The notes beneath the pieces were generated by a model. The model made no database searches and was not told where the DNA came from. It saw nothing but the letters and a program-made list of their open reading frames with translations. The position numbers were made by a program, and so were the translations under genes. Shown here in pieces: positions 45,392 through 59,094 of a stretch of DNA of 64,000 nt. Each line of letters starts with the position of its first letter. Positions within the stretch are counted from its first letter, which is position 1. The stretch is from the NCBI GenBank assembly GCA_021234155.1, contig JAJEKV010000006.1, positions 1,364,001 to 1,428,000 of the forward strand, read 5' to 3'. This DNA comes from Isoetes taiwanensis (taxonomy: Eukaryota; Streptophyta; Lycopodiopsida; Isoetales; Isoetaceae).

Positions 45392-46434
45392 TGTTTTGTA
45401 AAGTGAGGTTAGATGTGTATGTAAGTATAGTGCAAAAAAAGTAATATGGTTTTATGTACAATATTGTATGTGTATGTGATATTTAGATATTGTTAAAGGA
45501 AGTGTGTAATTGTGTATATGGTAGATGAAATGTATGAGTGTTATGAAATATAATGTAATGTAATATATAAATTGAAGTGTAAGATAAATATATTCACACA
45601 CAACACTCTACATCAAATCTCTAGACTTATATTCATTCAAATTAATTTACATTATCACATTTTTAACACATCACAAAATTATACAAAATCTTATACATAT
45701 ACACTTACCTTTTATATGCTCTATATTTAAACATTTCATTAAATACAATCATAATTTTTCTTTACTTTATTACTACCATTTTCTTCTACTCCCAATTATT
45801 CATTTCATTCTCACTTATTTTTTATATAGATTATATTTCATTCATATACCTCTACACTCCACACATACACACACCCACTATACTAAACACTCCACACACA
45901 AATCATTTTCACACACTATATACACAAATTACACATAAATTAATAACACGCATTCTTTACACATTATTTCAAATACACACCAATTCATACAATACAATTA
46001 TACCATTATTATTCATAATAACACTTATATTACAAATATACAAAATCATTAACTTTTATATTAAATCACAAGTACACTCACAAATATATCTATAATTTAT
46101 CAATTCATATATCTATCACAATTATATACTCTAACACACACTTTTATAACATATACATCCATACTCTATAACTCACATATTATACAATACTATACACATT
46201 TTATCACATATATTTATATATACCCCACACTAGATCATATAAACATTTAACACTCACTTTCATTGATCTGCCTCAACGATCCTTGTCTTTGTCGGCGTCG
46301 GCGTCGTCTTGCCATTGCTAGTTCTCCTAAGATTTAATGCAGAGTACAGCTATAAAAGAAAGTTATATTATTATTTTTGTTCCAATTACTTCTCTGTTTG
46401 ATTTTTAAGTGTTAAACGCTTTAGGAGCGTTTCA
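45392..46434 (+). repeat. Plain LTR monomer, 1.04 kb (unit 2)
   Basis: The simplest monomer: a C-poor tract to about 45,590, a G-poor tract to about 46,255, a TATA-like box and the AAACGC/GCGTTT end. The next site reads TGGTATCATAGC (46,437). Absent from unit 1; present in unit 3 at 56,472-57,520. Confidence 0.75.
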
Positions 46435-46600
46435 TTTGGTATCATAGCCTAGGCTTCCGATTATTAACCATAGTTGGGTATTGGGCCAAAGACCAGGAGA
46501 AGTCATCAATATTGAAATTATGGGAAACCAAGAAGGAAGAAACTCCTTGGGGAAGTTATGCAAAATGAGACATCTAGTCGTGGCCAGCATATATAGATGA

Positions 46601-47844
46601 TGTTTTGTAAAGTGAGATTAGATGTGTATATAAGTATAGTGCAAAAAAAGTAATATGGTTTTATGTACAATATTGTATGTGTATGTGATATTTAGATATT
46701 GTTAAAGGAAGTGTGTAATTGTGTATATGGTAGATGAAATGTATGAGTGTTATGAAATATGATGTAATGTAATATATAAATTGAAGTGTAAGATAAATAT
46801 ATTCACACACAACACTCTACATCAAATCTCTAGACTTATATTCATGCAAATTAATTTACATTATCACATTTTTAACACATCACAAAATTATACAAAATCT
46901 TATACATATACACTTACCTTTTATATGCTCTATATTTAAACATTTCATTAAATACAATCATAATTTTTCTTTACTTTATTACTACCATTTTCTTCTACTC
47001 CCAATTATTCATTTCATTCTCACTTATTTTTTATATATATTATATTTCTTTCATATACCTCTACACTCCACACACATACACACCCACTATACTAAACACT
47101 CCACACACAAATCATTTTCACACACTATATACACAAATTACACATAAATTAATAACACACATTCTTTACACATTATTTCAAATTAACATACCAATTCATA
47201 CAATACAATTATACCATTATTATTCATAATAACACTTATATTACAAATATACACAATCATTTACTTTTATATTAAATCACGAATACACTCACAAATACAT
47301 CTATAATTTATCAATTCATCCATCTATCACAATTATATACTCTAACACACATTTTTATAACATATACATCCATACTCTATAACTCACATACTATATAATA
47401 CTATACACATTTTATCTATACATAAAAATGTCGGTTCAATCATATAAATACTTTTTTTGTTCTCTGTTTATATTTTTATATTTGCAGTGTATGTGACAGT
47501 GAAATGCAGTTAGTTTTTTCCTTTTAATCTGCATACTATATTTTACTTTGCTTTTCTAGAGACGACTCTCTATGTGGTGGGTGAATAGAAAATAGTTTAA
47601 GAAGATCTTGTCACATATATTTATATATACCCCACACTAGATCATATAAACATTTAGCACTCACTTTTATTGATCTGCCTCAACGATCCTTGTCTTTATC
47701 TCAAGGCTGCCTAAATGGTTGCTAGTTCTCCTGAGATTTAATGCAGAGTACGGGGCTTAGGTATAAAAGAAAGTTATATATTATTTTTGTTCCAATTACT
47801 TCTCTGTTTGATTTTCAAGTGTTAAACGCTTTAGGGGCGTTTCA
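46601..47844 (+). repeat. LTR monomer with 0.2-kb insert (unit 2)
   Basis: Counterpart of 35,547-36,787. The segment before its TATA box reads TCAAGGCTGCCTAAATGG at about 47,700, where unit 1 has a CG-rich GGCGTCGTCTCG. This is one of the clearest CG-site discrepancies between units. Confidence 0.75.
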
Positions 47845-48916
47845 TTTGGTATCAGAGCCTAGGCTTCCGATTATTAACCATAGTTGGGTATTGGGCCAAA
47901 GACCACTAGAGGTCATCAATATTAAAATTATAGAAAATCAAGAAGGAAGAAACTCTTTGGGGAAGTTATGCAGCCGAGACATCTAGTCGTGGCCAGCATA
48001 TATAGATGATGTTTTGTAAAGTGAGGTTAGATGTGTATATAAGTATAGTGCAAAAAAATTAATATGGTTTTATGTACAATATTGTATGTGTATGTGATAT
48101 TTAGATATTGTTAAAGGAAGTGTGTAATTGTGTATATGGTAGATGAAATGTATGAGTGTTATGAAATATGATGTAATGTAATATATAAATTGAAGTGTAA
48201 GATAAATATATTCACACAACACTCTACATCAAATCTCTACACTTATATTCATTCAAATTAATTTACATTATCACATTTTTAACACATCACACAAGTATAC
48301 AAAATCTTATACATATCTGATTACCTTTTTTATGCTCTATATTTAAACATTTCATTAATTACAATCATAATTTTTCTTTACTTTATTACTACCATTTTCT
48401 TCTACTTCCAATTATTCATTTCATTCTCATTTATTATATTATATTTCATTCATATACCTCTACACTCCACACACATACACACCCACTATACTAAACACTC
48501 CACACACAAATCATTTTCACACACTATATACACAAATTACACATAAATTAATAACACACATTCTTTGCACATTATTTCAAATTAACACATCAATTCATAC
48601 AATACAGTTTATACCATTATTATTCATAATAACATTTATATTACAAATATACACAATCATTTACTTTTATATTAAATCACTTAATACACTCACAAATACA
48701 TCTATAATTTATCAATTCATCTATCTATCACAATTATATACTCTAACACACATTTTTATAACATATACATCCATACTCTATAACTCACATACTATACAAT
48801 ACTATACACATTTTATCACATATATTTATATAAGTTTATTATTATTTAGGGCCTACACATTTGGAGAAATTTGTGACAAAAATGTGTGAAGAATAACCTA
48901 CAAAATATACCCAGTG

Positions 48917-51450
48917 TGAAAGACTCTCCTAGATTCTTAAGTTTCTACAGAGATTCCCCTAGATTTTCAAAAACTATCCCAAGATTCCTCTACATTTCTC
49001 AAGATTCCATGTATATTCTCCTAGATCCCCTTAGATTATATGAAAATTCCTCAAGATTCTCCGTGATTCTCTAGATCATAAAAAGATTATTCCAAAAATT
49101 CCTAGATTCTCCAAGATTCTTTGTAGTTATCCTATGTTCCCTTGGATTCTTTTTAAGGTTCCCTTTCTAAGATTTCAGAGATTCTCAAAGATTTTGAGAA
49201 GATTTTCTTAGATTTCTCTACACTCTCAAAGATTTTCTCGATATTCCCCAAGATTCTATGTACCTTCTCTTAGATTCTCTAAGATCCTATGAACATTTTC
49301 CTATATTCTCCAAGATTCCATCAAGATTCCTCTAGATTGTCAAAGATTTTCTAAAGATTCCCTTGGATTCCTCTAGATTCGCAAAGATTCTCTTTTGATA
49401 TAGATTCCTTTAGATTCTCAAAGATTCCATGAAGATTCCCCTAGATTCAATTAAAGTACCATAGATTCCATTAAGATTCCAAGATTCACCCTGCAAAACA
49501 CATACAGTATGAAAGATTCTCTTAGATTCTTAAAATTCTACAAAGAATCCCCTAGATTTAAAAAGATTATCCCAAGATTCTTCTACATTTCTATGTATAT
49601 TCTACTAGATTCCCTTAGATCATATGAAAGTGCTCAAGATTCTCCAGGATTCTATCGAGATTCCCCTAGATCATAAAAGATTCCTCTAAATTCCCCACAA
49701 TTTTACGTAGATTCTCCTACATTTCCTTAGATTCTATGAAGATTCCCTTAGATTCTTTAAGATTCCTCTAGATTCTCTCAAGTTTCTCATAGATTCCCCA
49801 AGAATCTATGTAGATTCTCGTAGACTCTCTAAGATCGTATGAAGATTCCCTTAGGCTCTCCAAGATTCCATCAAGATTCCCCTAGATTCTCAAAATTTCC
49901 ATCAGGGTTCCCCTAGATTCCCAAAGATTCTCTCAAGATTCACATGATTCCCCAAGATTCTATATAGATTCTCCTAGATTCTCTAAGATCCTATCAAGTC
50001 TTCCCTAGATTCTCGAGTATTCTATGAAGATTCCTCAGATTCCCATAGATCCTCTTGAGATTCCCATAGTCCCTAAGGTTCTCTTGAGATTCCCCGATAT
50101 TCTCAAAGACTATCCTAAGATTCCTATAGATTCCTCAAGAATCTATCTAGATTCTCTTAGCTTCCCTTACATCTTATGAGGACACCCCTAGATTCTCAAA
50201 GATTCTCTCAAGAATCCCATAGATCCCCCAAGATTCTATGTTGATTCCCCTAGATTCTCTAAGATCCTATGAAGATTCCCCTAGATTCTCAAAGATCCTT
50301 TTGAGATTCCACTAGATTCCCTAAGGTTATATTGAGATTCCCCTAGATTCCTCAAGATCCCATGAAGATTCCTCTAGATTCTTTTAGAATACCATAGATT
50401 TTCGCGGAAATTCTAAGAAGATTCCTTTAGATTCTCTAAGATTCCCTAGATTCCCGTAAATTTTATGAAGATTCCCATAGATTCTATATAGATTCTCTTA
50501 GATTCTCTAAGATCCTATCAAGTCTTCCCTAGATTCTCAATTCTATGAAGATTCCTCAGATTCCCATAGATCCTCTTGAGATTCCCATAGTCCCTAAGGT
50601 TCTCTTGAGATTCCCCGAAATTTTCAAAAACTATCCTAAGATTCCTCAAGAATCTATCTAGATTCTCTTAGCTTCCCTTACATCTTATGAGGACACCTCT
50701 AGATTCTCAAAGATTCTCTCAAGAATCCCATAGATCCCTTAAGATTCTATGTTGATTCCCCTAGATTCTCTAAGATCCTATGAAGATTCCCCTAGATTCT
50801 CAAAAATCCTTTCGAGATTCCACTAGATTCCCTAAGGTTATATTGAGATTCCTCTAGATTCCTTAAGATCCCATGAAGATTCCTCTAGATTCTTTTAAAA
50901 TACCATAGATTTCGTGAAATTCTAAGAAGATTCCTTTAGATTCTCTAAGATTCCCTAGATTCTCAGAAATTTTATGAAGGTTGCCATAGATTCTTCTAGA
51001 TTCTCCAAAGATTCCAATAGATTTCCAAAGATTCTATGTAGATTCTCCTAGACTCTCTAATCCTATGAAGATTCCCCAAATTCTCTAAGATTCCATCAAG
51101 ACTCCCCTAGATTCTCAAAGATTTATGAAGATTCCACTGGATTTCTCTAGGTTCGCAAAGATTCTCTTGTGAGTCCTATAGATTCTTAAAGATTCTAATG
51201 AGGTTCCTCTAGATTCTCAAAGATCCCAGGAAGATCCTCTAGATTCTCTTAGTGTACCATAGATTTCGTTAAGATCTATAAAGATCCCATTGGATTCCAC
51301 TAGAGTCGCAAAGATTCTCTTGTGATTCCTATAGATTCTTTAAGATTCTATTGAGATTCCTCTAGATTCTCAAAGATCCCAGGAAGATTCTCCTAGATTC
51401 TCTTAACATATCATAGATTCCATTCAGATTCTAAGATAAGAAGATTCCCA
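48917..51450. repeat. 31-bp AGATTC minisatellite (unit 2)
   Basis: Nearly identical to the unit 1 array, including the internal duplication of about 520 bp. Differences are few and mostly single-base indels. This fits recent duplication of the whole 11-kb unit after the minisatellite had matured. Confidence 0.9.
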
Positions 51451-51999
51451 GGATCCGATCAACTTGGCCCCAATTATGACGGAACGGTGCCAAAGCACCA
51501 CTCATTGGAAAGCTCTCAACGAGAGGAATCCAAGGACGTGGGCCTCACTTTAATCCGACCCCTCTAGTGCAAGCTACGGACCTTTGAATGCGATTAAACA
51601 AAAGGAAGCTTCTTAGAAAGTTTATTCATAAATGCATTGCCACCTCATTACCTTTTTATTAATGAGGATGCCACCTCACCTCATTTAAAAAAAAAAATGT
51701 AATCTAATATAAAAAAGTTGATGGCTAGGATTTATGCTCACCTTTTGATCTAACGGCTAAGATCTGCTACACCAAATTCACTTTTTGGCAACTTCCTCAC
51801 ACCTTCCTTACAAAAATCAAAGGCTATGATTTCGCCTTCCCCTTTGATCCGACGGTTCACAGATGGGGTGCATGCCCCCATGCATGCCCATACATGCATA
51901 TACACTTAAATGTGCGGCCAAGATCTAACCCTCTGGGATTCGCGGCCTAGATGAAGACCATGTGTCTCACACATCAAAGTGCCTTTATATATATTATTG
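51451..51999. other. Single-copy segment after the minisatellite (unit 2)
   Basis: Counterpart of 40,392-40,941, with the same hairpin, A11 run and CATGCA cluster. Changes occur at GACGGTTCACAG and CTCTGGGATTCGCGG, again CG or CHG sites. Confidence 0.6.
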
Positions 52000-52575
52000 A
52001 TATACCCCACACTAGATCATATAAACATTTAACATTCACCTTCATTGATATGCCTCTCAACGATCCTTGTCGTTGTCCAAGGCTGCCTCCGCCATTGCTA
52101 GTTCTCCGAGATTTAATGCAGAGTATGTGGTTTAGGTATAAAAAGAAAGTTATATATTATTTTTGTTCCAATTACTCTGTTTGATTTTCATGTTAAACGC
52201 TTTAGGAGCTGCTTTTTCATTTAGTATCGAGCCTAGGCTTCCGGATTATTAACCATAGTTGGGTATTGGGCCAAAAGACCACTAGAAGTCATCAATATTA
52301 AAAATTATGGGAAACCAAGAAGGAAGAAACTCCTTGGGGAAGTTATATACCAGACATCTAGTCATCTAGGCAAAGATATATAGATGATGTTTTGTAAAGT
52401 GTGGTTAGATGTGTATGTAAGTATAGTGCAAAAAAAGTAATATGGTTTTATGTACAATATTGTATGTGTATGTGATATTTAGATATTGTTAAAGGAAGTG
52501 TGTAATTGTGTATATGGTAGATGAAATGTATGAGTGTTATGAAATATGATGTAATGTAAAATATAAATTGAAGTG

Positions 52576-53307
52576 GCCAGTAATGAATACTTTTAGCTTG
52601 GCGGAGAAAGGGTCTTCCAACCAGCATTTCATAGTCGCCCGGATCTTTACCAGCTTTCCAAACTCCAAATTCCAAAGGGAATTTGAGATTGCCAATGCTA
52701 ATGTGAAGGAGAGGAGTGACGCCTTGAGGTCGCGTGATATGGCCATTGGCCAACTTGATATCATAGGGGGCACGGTAAAGTTGCTTGATGCCCAATTGCT
52801 TCCTGAGCTTATCAGTAATAAGATTTACAGCACTGCCTCCGTCAATTTGAACATGATTGATGTGCCGATTGCCCACCGTGGCATGCACCGTGGGTGTTGA
52901 CGTAGCCACGGCTCCAACCAGAACAGTGGGAAGGGGCAACTGGTCTTTGAGAGCAGGACAGAGTTTCAAAATGGTGGCAAGGCTCAAGGGAATCTTGATT
53001 TTTGCAAGTTCTTCTTGAAGTTCCAAAGGAACATGAGAAAATGGATCAGCAGGATCCAAGGGAGCAGGAGTCTGAGGTAAGGAAGCAGAAACCTCTTTGA
53101 GAAGCTCCACCTCTGTTAAGCAATATTAGGATAGGGCCAGAGCGTGGGCTCGCCGGATGACGACGCGGCCTCGCGTGATCTTTGCCTGAAGCTCGTTGTT
53201 GCATGAACATTTGCAAAGAGCGCCTTGGGGCTCCGGCTCGCAGCATGAGTTTGAGAATACTGCCTCACCTTGGGCATGACATGAGGCATGAGTTTATCCA
53301 AGTCGGG
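52576..53307 (-). pseudogene. Gypsy gag-protease fragment (unit 2)
   Basis: The minus-strand frame from 53,110 gives 178 residues before the breakpoint at 52,576; the last 42 codons to 52,448 are read-through into the LTR. Residues 87-98 hold HVQIDGGSAVNL, where D90-G91-G92 stands for the usual D-S/T-G of retropepsin; the DGG form is common in plant gypsy proteases. Residues 162-169 (MLVGRPFL) are the second conserved protease motif. Upstream residues are a Pro-rich gag-protease linker. More gag is readable, broken, to 53,301. Reverse transcriptase and integrase are absent. It lies antisense to the surrounding LTRs. Confidence 0.85.
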
Positions 53308-54253
53308 TCGACGAAGTTTATCGTAATGAAGCGATTTTAACCATTTGGAAAGCTCTTGGAGCCTAGTTTCAGAATTGGGATAGCACCGCCAGAACTCCTT
53401 ACGCTAGAGAGAGATATTGCGTAAAAGGTGGACACGTAAGTGATCCCCTGAATCACGATGAAGTTACAAGAAGAAGATGTCCTATGCGTGACTAACATTT
53501 GTGTGCCTATTGTCGTGGTGACTAACGATTTGCCTCGGGTTAAGGTAATGGTTAACCCACTTAGTTCTTCCTAGGACTAACCCCACGTTTCTCTTCTTCC
53601 TTCTTACAGACAGAGTTAGTAGCTAAGTGAGTTTTGGCAGCGGGAAGCGTGGGATGATAGCTAGAGATGTCAAGGCATAGTTTTTTTTTTCTAAAGACTA
53701 TGAGTAGAAACTCGGATTTTGAGTGTCAAGGACCATTGTTACCTCATAATAAAAGAAAGTTATATATTATTTTAGTTCCAATTACTTCTATGTTTGATTT
53801 TCAAGTGTTAAATGCCTTAGGAGCGTTTCATTTGGTATCAGAGCCTAGGCTTCCGATTATTAACCATAGTTGGTTATTGGGGCAAAGACCATTAGAAGTC
53901 ATCAATATTGAAATTATGGGAAACCAAGAAGGAAGAAACTCCTTGGGGAAGTTACGCAGCCGAGACATCTAGTCGTGGCCAACAACGGGAAAAGGGAGAG
54001 TTCAAAATTTAGTTTTCACATTCTAAACCTAGTACCTAAGTGTGAAGTCCCCAAACATTAGTAGTCATCCAAATTAATCTTAAATGTTGTAGTGGTAAGT
54101 GTAGTCAACCTCAAGGGTGTATGGAGGGAACATAGTTTTAGATATGTCTTGTACCTTGGATATCTTGGTTCATCTATCGAAATTAATGACTTTGCAAGGA
54201 ATTTACAGATTATCCCCATGAGGACATGGGTAAATTTTTAGTATGAGAGAAAA

Positions 54254-56310
54254 TGTAATACACCTAGGGGGTTGAGGGATAAGTAAATAATTTTTATTCT
54301 TAACCTCAGGTCAGGAATATTTAAACAAATTGCAATGGTTGGGAAACAAATAATATCTGAACTAGAATAGCAGATCTATGATTAGAGGAGATTATCTAGA
54401 TAAGAATTTGTAAGAATAGGAAGATATTTCCAATAATTGGAAAGAAGAGGATATTTTTCTAATTTTAGAAAAGACAGATCGCATAAAAAAAAGGCAAAAT
54501 TTAAAACATGATAACTCGGCGAGAGATTATCAGAATAGAGCAATCTTAAGCATTCTGGAAAGCCCTCGGAGTCTAGTTTCAGAATTGAGTTGGCACCTCT
54601 CGTAATTCCTTACGGTTAGAGAGATATTGCAGAAAAGATGGACAGGGGTTAGATAAGACTGCACGTGGAAGATTCTTTTGTGGGTAGCCGGAGCCGGATC
54701 TTTGGAGTTTCTGTTGGTTTGGAGTTATTCTTTCTTTTGTTTAGTAGTTTGTTGAAAAGCTTACATGTATTATTTTGTTGTTGATTCTTTGTGTTTGTGT
54801 TTGCAAATATGATAAAACATTAAAGAATGAATCTGTATTAAAGAACCCGCCCCTTTGTCATTGCCGAAGGGTCAAGGTAAAGCAACGCAGCATACCCAGT
54901 GATTGGTATGTGGACGATAGTCGTGATCCGGAATCGATATAATGCGGTGAACTTCGGGTGAGAATGATATGAAAGATTAAAATGTGTGTGATAATTATAA
55001 AGTATGTAGAATTGCATGTGTGAATATATGTGGTGTATAGATGGTATATGAATTGATTTTGATTTAGAAAAGTAGTTAAGTGTATTTTGTTGGATAATAA
55101 ATGTATATGTAATGTTTTGTAAAGTGAGGTTAGATGTGTATGTAAGTATAGTGTGCAAAAAAAAAGTAATATGGTTTTAAGTATAATATTGTATGTGTAT
55201 GTGATATTTAAATATTGTAAAAGGAAGTGTGTAATTGTGTATATGGTAGATGAAATGTATGAGTGTTATGAAATATGATGTAATGTAATGTATAAATTGA
55301 AGTGTAAGATAAATATATTCACACATAACACTCTACATCAAAACTCTACACTTATATTCATTCAAATTAATTTATATTATCACATTTTTAACACATCACA
55401 CAATTATACAAAATCTTATACATATACACTTATCTTTTATATGCTCTATATTTAAACATTTCATTAATTACAATCATAATTTTTCTTTACTTTATTACTA
55501 CCATTTTTTTTCTACTCCCAATTATTCATTTTCATTCTCATTTATTTTTTATATATATTATATTTCATTCATATACCTATACACTCCACACATACACACG
55601 CCCACTATACTAAACACTCCACACACAAATCATTTTCACACAATATATACACAAATTACACATAAATTAATAACACACATTCTGTACACATTATTTCAAA
55701 TTAACACATCAATTCGTACAGTACACTTATACCATTATTATTCATAATAACACTTATATTACAAATATACACAATCATTAACTTTTTTATATTAAATCAC
55801 AAGTACACCTCACAAATATATCTATAATTTATCAATTCATCTATCTATCACAATTATATACTCTAACACACATTTTTATAACATATACATCCATACTCTA
55901 TAACTCACATACTATACAATACTATACACATTTTATCACATATATTTATATATACCCACACTAGATTATATAAACATTTAACACTAACTTTCATTGATTT
56001 ATATTTCAACGATCCTTGTCTTTGTCGGCGCCGTCCTCGACATTGCTAGTTCTCTCGAGATTTAACGCAGTCTGTGGTCTAGGTATAAAAGAAAGTTATA
56101 TATTATTTTTGTTCCAACTGCTTGATTTTACTAACTTTCATTGATCTGCCTCAACGATCCTTGTCTTTGTCGGCGTCGGCGTCGTCTCGACATTGCTAGT
56201 TCTCTGGAGATTTAATGCAGAGTACAGGGTTTAGGTATAAAAGAAAGTTATATATTATTTTTGTTCCAACTGTTTGATTTTTAAGTGTTAAACGCTTTAG
56301 GAGCGTTTCA
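54254..56310 (+). repeat. Long LTR with 154-bp duplication (unit 3)
   Basis: Counterpart of 43,186-45,230, with the same internal doubling (about 55,978-56,130). Damage at 54,870-54,960 and 55,996-56,075 falls at CG, CTG and CAG sites. Confidence 0.75.
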
Positions 56311-56471
56311 TTTGGTATCAGAGCCTAGGCTTCCGATTATTAACCATAGTTGGGTATTGGACCAAAGACCACTAGAAGTCATCAATATTGAAATTATGGG
56401 AAACCAAGAAGGAAGAAACTCCTAGGGGAAGTTATGCAGCCGAGACATCTAGTCGTGGCTAGCATATATGA

Positions 56472-57520
56472 TGTTTTGTAAAGTGAGGTTAGATGTGTAT
56501 GTAAGTATAGTGCAAAAAAAGTAATATGGTTTTATGTACAATATTGTATGTGTATGTGATATTTAGATATTGTTAAAGGAAGTGTGTAATTGTGTATATG
56601 GTAGATGAAATGTATGAGTGTTATGAAATATAATGTAATGTAATATATAAATTGAAGTGTAAGATAAATATATTCACACACAACACTCTACATCAAATCT
56701 CTAGACTTATATTCATTCAAATTAATTTACATTATCACATTTTTAACACATCACAAAAATTATACAAAAATCTTATACATATACACTTACCTTTTTATAT
56801 GCTCTATATTTAAACATTTCATTAAATACAATCATAATTTTTCTTTACTTTATTACTACCATTTTCTTTCTACTCCCAATTATTCATTTCATTCTCACTT
56901 ATTTTTTTTATATAGATTATATTTCATTCATATACCTCTACACTCCACACATACACACACCCACTATACTAAACACTCCACACACAAATCATTTTCACAC
57001 ACTATATACACAAATTACACATAAATTAATAACACGCATTCTTTACACATTATTTCAAATACACACCAATTCATACAATACAATTATACCATTATTATTC
57101 ATAATAACACTTATATTACAAATATACAAAATCATTAACTTTTATATTAAATCACAAGTACACTCACAAATATATCTATAATTTATCAATTCATATATCT
57201 ATCACAATTATATACTCTAACACACACTTTTATAACATATACATCCATACTCTATAACTCACATATTATACAATACTATACACATTTTATCACATATATT
57301 TATATATACCCCACACTAGATCATATAAACATTTAACACTCACTTTCATTGATCTGCCTCAACGATCCTTGTCTTTGTCGGCGTCGGCGTCGTCTTGCCA
57401 TTGCTAGTTCTCCTAAGATTTAATGCAGAGTACAGCTATAAAAGAAAGTTATATTATTATTTTTGTTCCAATTACTTCTCTGTTTGATTTTTAAGTGTTA
57501 AACGCTTTAGGAGCGTTTCA
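56472..57520 (+). repeat. Plain LTR monomer (unit 3)
   Basis: Counterpart of 45,392-46,434, including the CATAGC variant in the next primer-binding site. The shared private variant shows that units 2 and 3 derive from one another and not from independent insertions. Confidence 0.75.
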
Positions 57521-57685
57521 TTTGGTATCATAGCCTAGGCTTCCGATTATTAACCATAGTTGGGTATTGGGCCAAAGACCAGGAGAAGTCATCAATATTG
57601 AAATTATGGGAAACCAAGAAGGAAGAAACTCCTTGGGGAAGTTATGCAGCCGAGACATCTAGTCGTGGCCAGCATATATAGATGA

Positions 57686-58929
57686 TGTTTTGTAAAGTGA
57701 GATTAGATGTGTATATAAGTATAGTGCAAAAAAAGTAATATGGTTTTATGTACAATATTGTATGTGTATGTGATATTTAGATATTGTTAAAGGAAGTGTG
57801 TAATTGTGTATATGGTAGATGAAATGTATGAGTGTTATGAAATATGATGTAATGTAATATATAAATTGAAGTGTAAGATAAATATATTCACACACAACAC
57901 TCTACATCAAATCTCTAGACTTATATTCATGCAAATTAATTTACATTATCACATTTTTAACACATCACAAAATTATACAAAATCTTATACATATACACTT
58001 ACCTTTTATATGCTCTATATTTAAACATTTCATTAAATACAATCATAATTTTTCTTTACTTTATTACTACCATTTTCTTCTACTCCCAATTATTCATTTC
58101 ATTCTCACTTATTTTTTATATATATTATATTTCTTTCATATACCTCTACACTCCACACACATACACACCCACTATACTAAACACTCCACACACAAATCAT
58201 TTTCACACATAATTATATACACAAATTACACATAAATTAATAACACACATTCTTTACACATTATTTCAAATTAACATACCAATTCATACAATACAATTAT
58301 ACCATTATTATTCATAATAACACTTATATTACAAATATACACAATCATTTACTTTTATATTAAATCACGAATACACTCACAAATACATCTATAATTTATC
58401 AATTCATCCATCTATCACAATTATATACTCTAACACACATTTTTATAACATATACATCCATACTCTATAACTCACATACTATATAATACTATACACATTT
58501 TATCTATACATAAAAATGTCGGTTCAATCATATAAATACTTTTTTTGTTCTCTGTTTATATTTTTATATTTGCAGTGTATGTGACAGTGAAATGCAGTTA
58601 GTTTTTTCCTTTTAATCTGCATACTATATTTTACTTTGCTTTTCTAGAGACGACTCTCTATGTGGTGGGTGAATAGAAAATAGTTTAAGAAGATCTTGTC
58701 ACATATATTTATATATACCCCACACTAGATCATATAAACATTTAGCACTCACTTTTATTGATCTGCCTCAACGATCCTTGTCTTTATCGGCGTCGTCTCG
58801 TCGTTGCTAGTTCTCCTGAGATTTAATGCAGAGTACGGGGCTTAGGTATAAAAGAAAGTTATATATTATTTTTGTTCCAATTACTTCTCTGTTTGATTTT
58901 CAAGTGTTAAACGCTTTAGGGGCGTTTCA
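57686..58929 (+). repeat. LTR monomer with 0.2-kb insert (unit 3)
   Basis: Counterpart of 46,601-47,844, with the insert at about 58,504-58,698. The CG-rich GGCGTCGTCTCG before the TATA box is intact here, as in unit 1. Confidence 0.75.
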
Positions 58930-59094
58930 TTTGGTATCAGAGCCTAGGCTTCCGATTATTAACCATAGTTGGGTATTGGGCCAAAGACCACTAGAGGTCA
59001 TCAATATTAAAATTATAGAAAATCAAGAAGGAAGAAACTCTTTGGGGAAGTTATGCAGCCGAGACATCTAGTCGTGGCCAGCATATATAGATGA

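Larger units (their letters stand above)
48010..52219 (+). repeat. LTR monomer split by a 3.2-kb insert (unit 2)
   Basis: The 5' LTR part runs to about 48,830, the insert to about 51,999, then the 3' LTR part. The end of this copy is damaged (GAGCTGCTTTTTCA; site TAGTATCGAGC at 52,222). Confidence 0.75.
42235..53307. repeat. Macrosatellite unit 2 (11.07 kb)
   Basis: Complete unit. The spacing between successive primer-binding sites (42,763; 45,233; 46,437; 47,847; 52,222; 53,833) is 2,470, 1,204, 1,410, 4,375 and 1,611 bp. It matches unit 3 almost base for base apart from CHG/CG-site and homopolymer differences plus a few real indels in the minisatellite. Confidence 0.85.
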
